NCBI RefSeq assembly: GCF_002950945.1
Contig: NZ_CP012673.1
Coordinates: 13,321,501-13,385,500, forward strand
DNA length: 64,000 bases
Origin: Sorangium cellulosum
Lineage (GTDB): Bacteria > Myxococcota_A > Polyangia > Polyangiales > Polyangiaceae
Reading direction: 5' to 3'
The position numbers were made by a program, and so were the translations under genes. Positions 1 to 10,685 of this stretch are shown here, piece by piece. The stretch's first letter is position 1. Each line of letters opens with the position of its first letter. Under the pieces are notes generated by a model that saw nothing but the letters and a program-made list of their open reading frames with translations, did not search any database and had not been told where the DNA came from.

Positions 1-84
1 GCCGGCGCCCGCACCGAAGGACACTTCCAGCATTGCGACGAGGGCTGCAAAGTCCGGGACGGCGAGGGTGAACCGTGCGCACAT
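1..84 (-). CDS. Possible 5' end of a divergent gene (partial)
   Basis: An ATG at 84 on the minus strand opens 28 codons that run off the left edge of the window, beginning MCARFTLAVPDF. Third codon positions are G/C-rich, as in the neighbouring genes. It would be transcribed divergently from the aconitase gene, leaving about 60 bp for two promoters. I see no convincing ribosome binding site and do not recognise the protein. The plus-strand frame over the same bases is also open, so this call is weak. Confidence 0.25.
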   Translation of the reverse strand, partial: MCARFTLAVPDFAALVAMLEVSFGAGAG

Positions 85-145
85 AACACTAGATTAGCGC
101 GTTGGTCGCGCCTACAAGGGCGACCCGGACGATGGAGGAGGTCGC

Positions 146-2899
<2,754 letters not shown>

Positions 2900-2921
2900 C
2901 GCCGCCTCGCCTCCCCAGCCG

Positions 2922-2960
2922 CCGCTCCCCGCCGCAGGCCCGCGGCCGCGCGGGGAGCGG
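2922..2960 (+). terminator. Terminator-like hairpin after acnA
   Basis: A perfect 10-bp stem (CCGCTCCCCG at 2922-2931 and CGGGGAGCGG at 2951-2960) encloses a GC-rich loop 23 nt after the aconitase stop. No U-tract follows, so efficient intrinsic termination is uncertain. Confidence 0.4.
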
Positions 2961-3042
2961 ACGGGGAGCGGACGTGCGCCGGAATGCGCAGCCGCGCGCG
3001 CGGCTGCTGACGCGCGTGCAGGGTTCAGCTAAACCCTGCTGC

Positions 3043-4344
3043 ATGCTCGATCCCCGCTACGTCGCTGATCACCTCGACGAGGTGCGCGCGTCGCTCGCCC
3101 GCCGCTCGCCCGCCGCCGCCGCCGCCCTCGGAGACGACTTCGCGTCCACGGTGAGCTCGCGGCGGTCGAAGGTCCAGGAGCTCGAGCGGTGGCAGGCGGA
3201 GCGCAACGCGGCGAACGACGCGATGGCGCGCCTCGACAAGAAGTCGCCGGAGTTCGCGGAGAAGCGCGAGGAGCTGAAGGCGCTGTCCGCGCGGATCAAG
3301 GAGGCCGAGCAGGTCGCCTCCGAGCTCGAGAAGCAGCTGACCGAGCTGCTCTCCGGCGTGCCCAACCTGCCGGATCCGTCGGTGCCCGTGGGCGCGGGCG
3401 AGGGCGACAACGTCGTGATCAGGACGTGGGGCGAGAAGCCGAGCTTCTCGTTCGCGCCGAAGTCCCACTGGGACATCGGCACGGCGCTCGGGATCCTCGA
3501 CTTCGAGAGGGCCGCGAAGCTCTCGGGCGCGCGCTTCACGGTGCTGATGGGCGCCGCGGCCCGCCTGGAGCGGGCGCTCATCTCGTTCATGCTCGACCTG
3601 CACACGCGCGAGCAGGGCTACCTCGAGGTGCTGCCGCCGTTCCTCGTCAAGGATTCGGCCCTGTTCGGCACGGGGCAGCTGCCCAAGTTCGGGGACGACC
3701 TGTTCAAGACGCACAAGAGCGACCCGGACAGGGCCTACGACCTCTACCTCATCCCGACGGCGGAGGTCCCGGTCACGAACCTGCACGCCGACGAGATCCT
3801 GGACGGCGCGTCGCTGCCGATCGCCTACACGGCCTACACGCCCTGCTTCCGCAGCGAGGCGGGCAGCCACGGCCGCGACGTGCGGGGGCTCATCCGGCAG
3901 CACCAGTTCGACAAGGTCGAGCTCGTGCGGTTCTCGTCGCCGGAGGACTCGCCCCGCCAGCACGAGCTGCTCACCGCGCACGCCGAGGAGGTGCTGAAGC
4001 GCCTCGGCCTGCACTACCGCGTGTCCGAGCTCTGCACGGGCGATCTCGGCTTCGGCTCGCAGAAGACCTACGACCTCGAGGTGTGGCTGCCCGGCCAGGG
4101 GGGCTACCGCGAGATATCGAGCTGCTCGAATTACGGGGACTTCCAGGCGCGCCGCGCCCAGATCCGCTACCGGCCGGAGCCGAAGGCGAAGCCGCGGCTC
4201 GTGCACACGATGAACGGGTCGGCGCTCGCGGTGGGGCGGACGGTGATCGCGATCCTCGAGCAGTTCCAGCAGGCGGACGGGACGGTGGTCGTGCCGGAGC
4301 CGCTCCGGGCGTTCATGGGGTGCGAGGTCCTCCGCGGCAGGTAA
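3043..4344 (+). CDS. serS: Seryl-tRNA synthetase
   Basis: Class II aminoacyl-tRNA synthetase that charges tRNA-Ser (and tRNA-Sec where present) in the cytoplasm. The 433 residues match the bacterial family. The N-terminal ~110 residues form the long antiparallel coiled coil that contacts the tRNA (charged heptads after MLDPRYVADHLDEVR). Class II motif 2 appears as CFRSEAGSHGRDVRGL with QHQFDKVELV, and motif 3 as GSALAVGRT near the C-terminus; the serine-binding TAEVPVTN segment is also there. The reading frame is open far upstream, but family length and the conserved MLDPR start place the ATG at 3043. It is followed after only 6 nt by a sensor kinase gene, suggesting co-transcription. Confidence 0.97.
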   Translation: MLDPRYVADHLDEVRASLARRSPAAAAALGDDFASTVSSRRSKVQELERWQAERNAANDAMARLDKKSPEFAEKREELKALSARIKEAEQVASELEKQLTELLSGVPNLPDPSVPVGAGEGDNVVIRTWGEKPSFSFAPKSHWDIGTALGILDFERAAKLSGARFTVLMGAAARLERALISFMLDLHTREQGYLEVLPPFLVKDSALFGTGQLPKFGDDLFKTHKSDPDRAYDLYLIPTAEVPVTNLHADEILDGASLPIAYTAYTPCFRSEAGSHGRDVRGLIRQHQFDKVELVRFSSPEDSPRQHELLTAHAEEVLKRLGLHYRVSELCTGDLGFGSQKTYDLEVWLPGQGGYREISSCSNYGDFQARRAQIRYRPEPKAKPRLVHTMNGSALAVGRTVIAILEQFQQADGTVVVPEPLRAFMGCEVLRGR

Positions 4345-4350
4345 CGGCCC

Positions 4351-6435
4351 ATGGGAGCGGCGGACGAGGAGATAAGGCGCGAGCTCCCGGAGGCGAGGAG
4401 CGCGCGCGACGGAGGGGAGGGCGAGCGCCGTGCGTCCACCCCCGCGGAGACCTCGATGGCGCTCGCGCGGAGGCGGCTGCTCGAGCTCTGCAAGCGGCAC
4501 AAGGACGAGCTGATCGACGACTGGATCGAGAACGTGCTGGCGCTGCCGCCGGAGCGGGGCCGTTACACCGACCGGCCCGTGGGCGAGGTGACGGAGAACG
4601 TGCGCTCCTGGCTCGCCGCCTTCACCCGGATCCTCGAGGACGGCAGCGAGGAGCTGCTCGACGAGTTCATCACGCACCTCGTCGAGCAGCGCTACGCGAC
4701 GGGGTACTCCATCAGCGGTCCCCTGATCGCGGCCTCCGAGTTCCGCACGGCGGTCGCGGGCGTCCTCGACACGCGGCACGGCGACGACGGCGACGCGGAC
4801 GCGCCGTCGACGATCGACGTGCTGCGCGCCGTCGACGCGCTCCTGCTCCAGTTCGAGCACCGCTTCGCCGAGGCCTACGCCCAGCGGTCGCTGTTCGCCT
4901 CCGAGGAGCGCTACCGCGAGATCGTCGAGCTCTCGTCCGACGTGCTCGCGACGATCGACCAGGAGGGGATGCTGACGCGGCTGAACGTGCGCTTCGAGGT
5001 GCTCTTCGGGCACTCGCGGCAGGCGTGGATCGGCCGGCCGATCACCGCGCTGGCGGTCGCGGCGGACGTGCCGGTCCTGCGCGCGCTCGTGATGTCCGCG
5101 TCCCGGGCCGAGGCGCCCCGGGAGGCCACCGTCCGCTGCGGGACGCGCGCCGGCCTGACCAAGGTGATGACGGTCAGGATCACGCGGCTCTACGGCGAGG
5201 ACGCGTCGCTCGCGCTCATGCGCGACGTGACCGAGGAGGTGGCGCGCCGCGCGCAGATCCTGCACAGCGAGAAGCTCGCATCGATCGGGCAGGTCGCGGC
5301 GAGCGTCGCGCACGAGCTCAACAACCCGATGGCGTGGGTGATGGCGAACCTCGAGCAGATCCGGAGCGGCGCGCACAAGCTCGTGTCGGCGGCGCGCCCC
5401 GTCGCGTCCGGCTCCTACGAGGATCTGCTCCGCGCGATCGACCTCATCGACCGGTCCTGCCACGAGGCGCTCGCCGGCGTGGAGCGGATGCGCGACATCG
5501 TGACGGACCTGAACCTCTTCTCGAGCAGCAGCGAGCGCAAGCCGGAGCGGGTCGACCTGGTCGACGTGATCGAGCTCGCGCTGCGGATGACGGGGCCGCA
5601 GCTGAGCCAGCTCTGCCGTATCGAGCGGCGGTACGGCGAGATGCCGCCGCTCGTCGGGTATCCGGGCAAGCTCTCGCAGGTGTTCGTGAACCTGTTCATC
5701 AACGCGGCGCAGGCGATGCCGAACCGCCCGCGGGACGAGAACATGGTGCGCGTGACGACGCGCTTCGACGCCGGGGTCCACCACGTCGAGGTGGAGGACA
5801 ACGCGCGCGGCATGACCCCGGAGGTCGTCGAGCGGATCTTCGACCCGTTCTTCACGACGAAGGAGGAGAGCGCGCGGCCGGGGATCGGGCTCTGGGTGTC
5901 GCGCAACATCGTCGAGGAGCAGCACGGCACGATGACGGTCTCGAGCAAGCCCGGCATCGGCACCGTGTTCACGATCCGCCTGACCGGCCTCGACCCCGCG
6001 GATCTGCCCGCGCTGCGCCCGCCGCCGGAGCCCCCGCGCTCGTCGTCGCGCGGGACGATCCTCTTCGTCGACGACGAGCCGATGCTGCTCAACGCGTTTG
6101 CGCGCGCGTTCGAGGAGCGGCACGAGGTGCTCGTGGCGAAGAGCGGCCACGAGGCGCTCGACATCCTGCGGGCCCGCGCCGGCCGGATCGACGCGATCGT
6201 GTGCGATCTCCTGATGCCGCAGATGAGCGGGATGGCGCTGTACGACGAGATCGGCGAGCGGTTCCCGCAGCTCCAGCCCAAGATGGCGTTCATGTCCGGC
6301 GGGGCCTTCACGCAGGCCGCGCGGGCGTTCGTGGAGCGGGTGGACAACGCCAAGATCGCGAAGCCGATCTCGCTGGACGATCTGGAGCGGGTGATCGCGG
6401 ATCTCCTGAGCGGAGGTCAGAAGCGGGGGAGCTGA
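4351..6435 (+). CDS. Hybrid sensor histidine kinase/response regulator
   Basis: Cytoplasmic two-component protein of 694 residues with no membrane segment. The order is: a helical N-terminal domain (about residues 35-150, resembling RsbRD-type N-termini), a PAS domain (about 185-300), a HisKA dimerisation domain with the phospho-acceptor His in VAHELNNPMAW, a HATPase domain (NLFINAAQAM, DNARGM, GIGLWVSRN), and a C-terminal receiver (ILFVDDEPM, phospho-Asp in CDLLMPQMSG, Lys in AKPISL). The ATG at 4351 is used, but an in-frame ATG at 4456 would drop a low-complexity leader. The gene follows serS by 6 nt and its stop overlaps the next start (TGATG), so three genes are probably co-transcribed. 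The signal sensed is unknown. Confidence 0.9.
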   Translation: MGAADEEIRRELPEARSARDGGEGERRASTPAETSMALARRRLLELCKRHKDELIDDWIENVLALPPERGRYTDRPVGEVTENVRSWLAAFTRILEDGSEELLDEFITHLVEQRYATGYSISGPLIAASEFRTAVAGVLDTRHGDDGDADAPSTIDVLRAVDALLLQFEHRFAEAYAQRSLFASEERYREIVELSSDVLATIDQEGMLTRLNVRFEVLFGHSRQAWIGRPITALAVAADVPVLRALVMSASRAEAPREATVRCGTRAGLTKVMTVRITRLYGEDASLALMRDVTEEVARRAQILHSEKLASIGQVAASVAHELNNPMAWVMANLEQIRSGAHKLVSAARPVASGSYEDLLRAIDLIDRSCHEALAGVERMRDIVTDLNLFSSSSERKPERVDLVDVIELALRMTGPQLSQLCRIERRYGEMPPLVGYPGKLSQVFVNLFINAAQAMPNRPRDENMVRVTTRFDAGVHHVEVEDNARGMTPEVVERIFDPFFTTKEESARPGIGLWVSRNIVEEQHGTMTVSSKPGIGTVFTIRLTGLDPADLPALRPPPEPPRSSSRGTILFVDDEPMLLNAFARAFEERHEVLVAKSGHEALDILRARAGRIDAIVCDLLMPQMSGMALYDEIGERFPQLQPKMAFMSGGAFTQAARAFVERVDNAKIAKPISLDDLERVIADLLSGGQKRGS

Positions 6436-7463
6436 TGGGGGACGTGAAGGAGAAGGCCGTCCGGGCGCGCGCGAACCTCGCGCGCTTCCGGCCGGGTCAG
6501 CGCGAGGGCTTCTACGAGAGCTTCTTCCAGCGCGCGAACCACCCGACGCGCCCGCTCGCCTTCTGGATCCGCTACACGCTCTTCAGCCCGGCCGGGCGGC
6601 CCGAGGCCGCGGAGGGCGAGCTCTGGGCCGTCTACTTCGACGGCGAGACGGGGCGCCACGCGGTGGCGAAGCGCGAGGTGCCGTTCTCCAGCGGCTGCTC
6701 GTTCGCCCGCGACAGCTTCTCGGTGACGGTCGACGGCGCCGTCCTGGGCCCGGGCAGGCTCACCGGCGCGGCGGGGGAGGGGGACGCCGCGATCGCCTGG
6801 GACCTGACGTACCGGGGCGGCGGGGAGCCGCTCCTGCTGCTCCCTGCGGCGCTCTACGACGCGCCGCTGCCGAAGGCGAAGAGCCTGGTCGGCGCCCCGC
6901 TGGCCGTCTACAGCGGCGTCGTCCGGGCGTTCGGCCGGGACGTGGACGTCTCGGGCTGGGTGGGCAGCCAGAACCACAACTGGGGGACGAAACACACGGA
7001 CCTGTACGCCTGGGGGCAGGTCGCCGCGTTCGACAGCCACCCGGACAGCTTCCTGGAGGTCGCGACGGCCCGCCTGAAGATCGGTCCGCTCTGGACGCCG
7101 CGGATGACGCCGCTGGTCCTGCGGCACGGGGGCGAGGAGATCGCGCTGAGCTCGCTCGGCCGGGCGTTCCGCGCCGAGGCGTCGTTCGACTACTTCACCT
7201 GGACCTTCCGGACCGAGACCGACCGGCTGAGCGTCGAGGGCCGCATCTCCGCGAGCGCCGGCGACTTCGTGGGCCTCGCGTACAGGAACCCTCCCGGCGG
7301 CGTGAAGCACTGCCTCAACACGAAGATTGCGGCCTGCAGCCTGACGTTGCGGCGGAAGAACCTGGGCCGCGAGGTCGGCGTCGAGACGCTGACGACGGCG
7401 CGGCGGGCGGCGTTCGAGATCCTCACGGACGACCGCGGCCACGGCGTGACGATCCGCGCCTGA
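6435..7463 (+). CDS. AttH/CrtC-like lipocalin-fold protein (putative)
   Basis: A 342-residue soluble protein without signal peptide. It carries an aromatic NHNWGTKHTD segment at about residue 178 and YFTWTFRTETD near 250. The NHxWG-type motif and alternating beta-strand pattern recall the AttH/hydroxyneurosporene-hydratase (CrtC) and tocopherol-cyclase-like double-lipocalin families, which act on lipophilic substrates such as carotenoids. This is family-level resemblance only; no carotenoid gene is nearby. Its ATG overlaps the stop of the upstream kinase by one base, implying translational coupling. The large palindrome at 7513 begins 50 bp after its stop and could close the transcript. Confidence 0.6.
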   Translation: MGDVKEKAVRARANLARFRPGQREGFYESFFQRANHPTRPLAFWIRYTLFSPAGRPEAAEGELWAVYFDGETGRHAVAKREVPFSSGCSFARDSFSVTVDGAVLGPGRLTGAAGEGDAAIAWDLTYRGGGEPLLLLPAALYDAPLPKAKSLVGAPLAVYSGVVRAFGRDVDVSGWVGSQNHNWGTKHTDLYAWGQVAAFDSHPDSFLEVATARLKIGPLWTPRMTPLVLRHGGEEIALSSLGRAFRAEASFDYFTWTFRTETDRLSVEGRISASAGDFVGLAYRNPPGGVKHCLNTKIAACSLTLRRKNLGREVGVETLTTARRAAFEILTDDRGHGVTIRA

Positions 7464-7512
7464 CCCGGGGTGTTCTAGAGCGGTCTTCCTCCACCTCTGG
7501 TACATGCGTCCC

Positions 7513-7639
7513 AGAGAGGCGGTCACCCGCACAGGAGACGGGCCCAGATCGGCGTTTTCGGCGCGCAAGCGCACTCCCGTGCGCTGAGCACCGAAAACGT
7601 CGAGATGGGCCCGTCTCCTGTGCGGGTGACCGCCTCTCT
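7513..7639. repeat. 127-bp nested perfect palindrome
   Basis: Three concentric inverted repeats share one centre near 7576. Outer arms of 34 bp (7513-7546 and 7606-7639) are perfect. Middle arms of 9 bp (CGTTTTCGG at 7553-7561 and CCGAAAACG at 7591-7599) and inner arms of 7 bp (AGCGCAC at 7568-7574 and GTGCGCT at 7579-7585) enclose a TCCC loop. The right end touches the ribosome binding site of the universal stress protein gene. RNA from either strand would fold into a near-complete hairpin. Confidence 0.95.
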
Positions 7640-7655
7640 AAGAAAGGTGGGCGCC

Positions 7656-8105
7656 ATGAGCCTCAAGCATCCCCGGACCATCCTCGTCGCACTGGACAGC
7701 TCTCCGAGGGCGTCGCTCGTCCTCGCGGAGGGCGTGGACCTCGCGCAGAAGCTCGGCGGCAGCCTCGTGCTCGTCCGCGCGATCGGGCTCCACCACGCCA
7801 TCCCTGTCGAGGCGCTGAACGAGTCGCCGACCCGCGTCCCCGAGATCCTGGAGCGCAACGACCGGGAGGAGCTGGAGCAGCAGGCGCGCGAGGCGCCTCC
7901 CGGGCTCGTCGCGAAGGTGGTGGTCCACGTCGGTGTCGCCTGGGAGGTGATCTGCCGGACGGCCGACGAGGAGAACGCCGACCTCATCGTGATCGGGTCC
8001 CACGGCTACTCCGGCATCGACAAGCTGCTCGGCACGACCGCGGCGAAGGTCGTGAACCACACGCGGCGGTCGGTGCTCGTCGTGCGTGAGAAGCCGACGG
8101 ACTGA
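7656..8105 (+). CDS. Universal stress protein, UspA family
   Basis: A 149-residue single-domain Usp protein, cytoplasmic, of the ATP-binding type. The N-terminal strand TILVALDSS and the C-terminal nucleotide loop GSHGYSGIDKLLGTTAAKV followed by RSVLVV are the family hallmarks. Such proteins support survival under starvation, oxidative or respiratory stress, usually without a defined reaction. The ATG at 7656 is preceded by AGAAAGGTGG; an earlier in-frame ATG at 7605 lies inside the palindrome and is unlikely. The 127-bp hairpin ends 2 bp before the ribosome binding site, so translation or mRNA stability could be structure-controlled (inference). Confidence 0.92.
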   Translation: MSLKHPRTILVALDSSPRASLVLAEGVDLAQKLGGSLVLVRAIGLHHAIPVEALNESPTRVPEILERNDREELEQQAREAPPGLVAKVVVHVGVAWEVICRTADEENADLIVIGSHGYSGIDKLLGTTAAKVVNHTRRSVLVVREKPTD

Positions 8106-8120
8106 CAGGCGCGGCGGGCC

Positions 8121-8663
8121 TCAGGGCAGCTTGGCGATGAGCTCGTCGCCGAGCCGCGGCTGATCGATCCTGCCGAACCAGATCCGCCAGGTGGCCTTCA
8201 TGAAATCGATTCCTCCGACGGTCGCGCTCGCGCTGCCCACGGTGATCGTGGTCGCCTTCGTCGCCGGGTCGTACGCGATGGTGACCTCCGTGCCCTTCGC
8301 GAGGTCGCCCTTGAACGCGGCCATGAGCCGCTCGATCTTCGGCTCATCGGTGTACCCGTTCGCCGCGTAGGCGTCCCGCAGCGCCTTCACGATGCTCTCG
8401 CGGTCGACGTCGCGCAGCATCGTCAGGACGAACCGCTTTTCCGTGTCCATGTCGATGACGGCCTGCTTGGACTTCGTGGCGGGGAGCTGTTCCATGTAAT
8501 GGCTGATCCGATAGACCTCGACGGTGATCGGACCGACCGCCCGCACGCGGACGGAAGAGCCCGTGAGCGTGTCGCCCGGTAACGCGAACAGGCTCGCGAC
8601 AGCCAGGAAGATCGCGGCAAATGCGGCGAGAAACGCGGGAGATCTGCGTTGTGCGAGCAGCAT
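8121..8663 (-). CDS. Chalcone-isomerase-like exported protein
   Basis: A 180-residue protein with an N-terminal signal peptide or anchor (AFLAAFAAIFLAVASLFAL) followed by a chalcone-isomerase-like fold: VRAVGPITVEVYRISHYM, then a helix-rich part with VLTMLRDVDRESIVKALRDAY, ending TWRIWFGRIDQPRLGDELIAKL. Bacterial members of this family are periplasmic and of unknown function; they lack the plant flavonoid reaction context. The ATG at 8663 has a good GGAGGTGAG ribosome binding site. It converges on the Usp gene (15 bp apart) and is divergent from the VWA lipoprotein gene. Confidence 0.75.
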   Translation of the reverse strand: MLLAQRRSPAFLAAFAAIFLAVASLFALPGDTLTGSSVRVRAVGPITVEVYRISHYMEQLPATKSKQAVIDMDTEKRFVLTMLRDVDRESIVKALRDAYAANGYTDEPKIERLMAAFKGDLAKGTEVTIAYDPATKATTITVGSASATVGGIDFMKATWRIWFGRIDQPRLGDELIAKLP

Positions 8664-8940
8664 TGGACTCACCTCCGCCGGCATGGCCGGCTGTGCGGCG
8701 CGTGGGGTCCGGGCGCCGCGCTCCGGGGAACACCGTGGAGGGACGAGCAAGCGCCGGGCCGCGGCCGGTGAGAGGTCGGGAGTCGCAGGCTCGCGGGATC
8801 GCGGGTTGCGCGGTGAGGCCCGAGAACTTTTTCCAGCCCGGTCCGTAGAAGTCGCGCGTTGCGGGGGCCGAGGAGAGCGCGGCGGAGGACAGGGTCCGCC
8901 GGTGGGTCCCCGCCTGTCTTGCGGCGGAAGGAGCTTGTCG

Positions 8941-10425
8941 ATGCGAACGATGCTCGCGGCATGGCTGATGGGATCTGCGGTCACGGGGTGCGCGGTGGGC
9001 GCGGCGGCGCCGCCTGGCGCGAGCGTCGCCGCTGCGGCGGGCGCGCCCGCGGAGGCGCGGCAGGGCGGCGAGGTGGCCGCGGCGGCTCCGGAGGCGGCCG
9101 CGGCGGCTCCGGAGGCGGCCGTGCCCCGCCCGGAGGCGGCCGACGAGGCGCGCCGGGGCGTCTGGATCGGCGCCGCGGGCGCGAGCGACTTCATGCTGCC
9201 GGGGACGCGCGAGACGCAGCTCGGCGTGTGGATCGACGTCCCCGCGGCCCGCCGCGCGGCGCGCGCGCCGGCCGCGGTCGCGCTGCTCGTGGACACCTCG
9301 GGATCGATGCAAGGGCCCAAGATCGAGCACGCGCGCGCCGCGGCGCAGGCCTTCGTGGACAGGCTGGCCGACGGCGACATCGTCTCGCTCGCGTCGTTCT
9401 CGGACGCCGCGGAGGAGCGCGTCGCGCCCACGGCCCTCGGCCCGGCGGCGCGGGCGGCGGTGGCGCGCGCCATCGCCGCGCTCGGCACGGACGGCAGCAC
9501 CAACCTGTTCGACGGCCTCCGCCTCGCGGAGCGGCACGCGGTCACGGCGCCGGCGACACACGCGGTCCGGCGCGTGGTGCTCATCTCGGACGGCCAGGCG
9601 AACGTCGGGCCGTCGTCCCCCGACGTCCTCGGCGCGCTGGCCCAGCGAGGCGTCGACCGCGGGGTGCAGGTCACCGCGCTCGGGGTCGGCGCCGACTACG
9701 ACGAGCGCACGCTCAACGCGCTCGCGGTCGCCTCCAGCGGCCGGCTCTACCACCTCACCGAGGCGCGCGAGATGCCCTCGGTCCTCGAGCGCGAGCTCGC
9801 CCTGCTCCAGGCGACGGCGGCGACGGAGGCGCTCGTGGAGATCATCCCGGCGCCCGGCGTGGAGCTGCTCGGCGTCGCGGGCGAGCGGACGGAGCGGTCC
9901 GGCGGCGCGCTCCGGGTGCCGCTCGGCACGATGTTCGGCGGGCAGCACCGCGAGCTGCTCGTGCGGGTGCGGGTCACCGCGCCGGCGTCCGGCTCCCACC
10001 CGCTCGCGAGCGTGCGGCTGCACTTCAACGACCCGGCGAACGGCAACGTCGCGCGCGTGCAGGAGGTGGTGGCCCGCTACGACGTGACGAGCGACCCGGC
10101 CCTGGTGGCGGCGCGCGAGAACGAGCAGACCCAGACCATCGCGGCGATGGTCGAGACGGGCATGATCGCGCTCGACGCGGCCCAGCAGGTGAACGCCGGC
10201 GATCTCGGCGCGGCCGAGGCGAAGCTCGCCGCCGCCGAGGATCGGCTCCGGAAGCAGGCGGAGCGGGCGCAGTCGGCCAAGGAGAAGGATCGCGCCGCGC
10301 GCGCGGCCTCGGCGATGGCCAGCGCGCGGCAGACCGCGCGCGCGACGGCGGCGGCTCCGCCCGCGGCGCGCCGGATGGAGGCGCTCAAGATGAACGACGT
10401 CGCGATGGAACAGCTGGGCCGTTGA
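8941..10425 (+). CDS. VWA-domain lipoprotein
   Basis: Predicted lipoprotein of 494 residues: a short signal peptide ends in the lipobox AVTGC (Cys17). An Ala/Pro-rich linker leads to a von Willebrand A domain starting near residue 115, with an intact metal-ion-dependent adhesion site (DTSGSMQG) and the downstream LISDGQANVG. The rest resembles YfbK/inter-alpha-trypsin-like VWA proteins, and the C-terminus (about 400-480) is an Ala/Lys/Arg-rich coiled coil. VWA proteins of this kind usually mediate protein-protein contacts at the cell envelope. The ATG at 8941 follows GGAAGGAG; the frame is open further upstream, but only this start gives a signal peptide. It is divergent from the chalcone-isomerase-like gene. 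Confidence 0.85.
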   Translation: MRTMLAAWLMGSAVTGCAVGAAAPPGASVAAAAGAPAEARQGGEVAAAAPEAAAAAPEAAVPRPEAADEARRGVWIGAAGASDFMLPGTRETQLGVWIDVPAARRAARAPAAVALLVDTSGSMQGPKIEHARAAAQAFVDRLADGDIVSLASFSDAAEERVAPTALGPAARAAVARAIAALGTDGSTNLFDGLRLAERHAVTAPATHAVRRVVLISDGQANVGPSSPDVLGALAQRGVDRGVQVTALGVGADYDERTLNALAVASSGRLYHLTEAREMPSVLERELALLQATAATEALVEIIPAPGVELLGVAGERTERSGGALRVPLGTMFGGQHRELLVRVRVTAPASGSHPLASVRLHFNDPANGNVARVQEVVARYDVTSDPALVAARENEQTQTIAAMVETGMIALDAAQQVNAGDLGAAEAKLAAAEDRLRKQAERAQSAKEKDRAARAASAMASARQTARATAAAPPAARRMEALKMNDVAMEQLGR

Positions 10426-10685
10426 GCCGCGCCGGCCAGCCGCGCCGGCGCCTGTGCCCCGGTCGCCCATCCATCATGCACACATCATGCACGGGTTGAC
10501 CAAGCTCTGCCATCATCGATGGGCTGGCGCATGGTTGATCAAGCAATCAACATTGACGACCTCGATCCATCATCGAGCATGGTGGATGAGCGTCGTGTGA
10601 CCCTCGACACGGCGCGGCGTCCCGTGTGACATGGTCCCGGTCCGCCGCCGCTGTCGCCCTCTGGCCCTCTGCCCCGGCCTCCGCC
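10426..10685. promoter_or_regulatory. Dyad-rich, AT-richer leader of the aminotransferase gene
   Basis: These 260 bp hold a direct repeat CATCATGCA (10472-10480 and 10483-10491) and dyads CCATCATCGATGG (10510-10522), TTGATcaagcaATCAA (10534-10549) and CTCGATccatcATCGAG (10561-10577). The base composition is visibly less GC-rich than the flanking genes. An operator region for the downstream gene is inferred; no known regulator motif was recognised. Confidence 0.4.
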
